DNA of 64,000 bases, from NCBI RefSeq assembly GCF_029892485.1, contig NZ_JARXVG010000011.1:1-64000 (forward strand). The letters run 5' to 3'. Every line of letters starts with the position of its first letter. Within the stretch, counting starts at the first letter, position 1. Below the pieces are notes generated by a model. It was not told the origin of the DNA, did no database searches, and saw nothing but the letters and a program-made list of their open reading frames with translations. This DNA is from Variovorax boronicumulans. GTDB lineage: Bacteria; Pseudomonadota; Gammaproteobacteria; Burkholderiales; Burkholderiaceae_C. Below, piece after piece: positions 63,949 to 64,000 of the stretch. The translations under genes were made by a program, and so were the position numbers.

Positions 63949-64000
63949 ACGCAGCCGCAGCCCCGACTTCCAACCCGCGCACCTCCGCACTGAAGGGCCA
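63945..64000 (+). CDS. rbsC: Sugar ABC transporter permease RbsC, 5' end only
   Basis: The ATG overlaps the rbsA stop (ATGA), and the first 18 codons (MNAAAAPTSNPRTSALKG) precede the edge of the window. The hydrophilic start before the first membrane helix is typical. Identity rests on operon position (binding protein, ATPase, permease) because the diagnostic region is outside the window. Confidence 0.75.
   Translation, partial: MNAAAAPTSNPRTSALKG

Overview
The window is GC-rich with strong G/C bias at third codon positions. It carries a set of housekeeping genes typical of Burkholderiales, most like Comamonadaceae and Variovorax in particular: pyrR-pyrB-inactive dihydroorotase, algH/ruvX, the rubredoxin-pilGHIJ-chpA cluster, thiD-hemL, purH-fis-dusB, ychF and an rbs-type sugar ABC operon. 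The species call is inference from gene content and protein style; no rRNA, tRNA or CRISPR array was recognised.

Region 1 (1-6.3 kb) is a tight minus-strand catabolic operon behind a LysR regulator. It encodes a swivel-first aconitase/isopropylmalate-isomerase fusion, a Bug-type receptor for an organic acid, an isopropylmalate-dehydrogenase-like enzyme and a glutathione-transferase-like protein. A decayed copy of a LysR 3' end lies at its far end. Region 2 (6.3-21.8 kb) is an accessory island bounded by two broken genes, a livF tail and a threonine-dehydratase tail. It holds an intact IS5-type element with CTAG target duplication, an IS3-type element with fused orfAB, two IS3 relics, a secreted RHS toxin with a membrane immunity candidate, a RES toxin with an unusually long ParS-type antitoxin, a CoiA-like zinc protein and a TIR-domain protein. 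Region 3 (21.8-30.8 kb) encodes an SDR, MarR and AsnC regulators, a complete spermidine/putrescine-type ABC importer, a hydroxylysine-kinase-like kinase and a class III PLP enzyme resembling phospho-lyases. Together these suggest uptake and breakdown of an amino alcohol by phosphorylation followed by elimination.

Region 4 (30.9-35 kb) has small stress-type genes (AhpD-like, secreted cupin, internally deleted nitroreductase), an MFS exporter and several small secreted or membrane proteins. Region 5 (35-64 kb) is conserved core: acyltransferase, pyrimidine operon, photolyase, Pil-Chp chemosensory system for type IV pili, cofactor genes, purine synthesis, tRNA modification, serine protease, YchF and the rbs operon, which runs off the right edge.

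The most notable non-coding signal is a repeat of about 100 bp, present five times. Every copy starts immediately after a stop codon and points the same way as the gene it follows, and four copies sit between co-directional genes. The strongest candidates for undescribed biology are this repeat, the CoiA-like/TIR pair, the long-antitoxin RES module and the RHS toxin/immunity pair.
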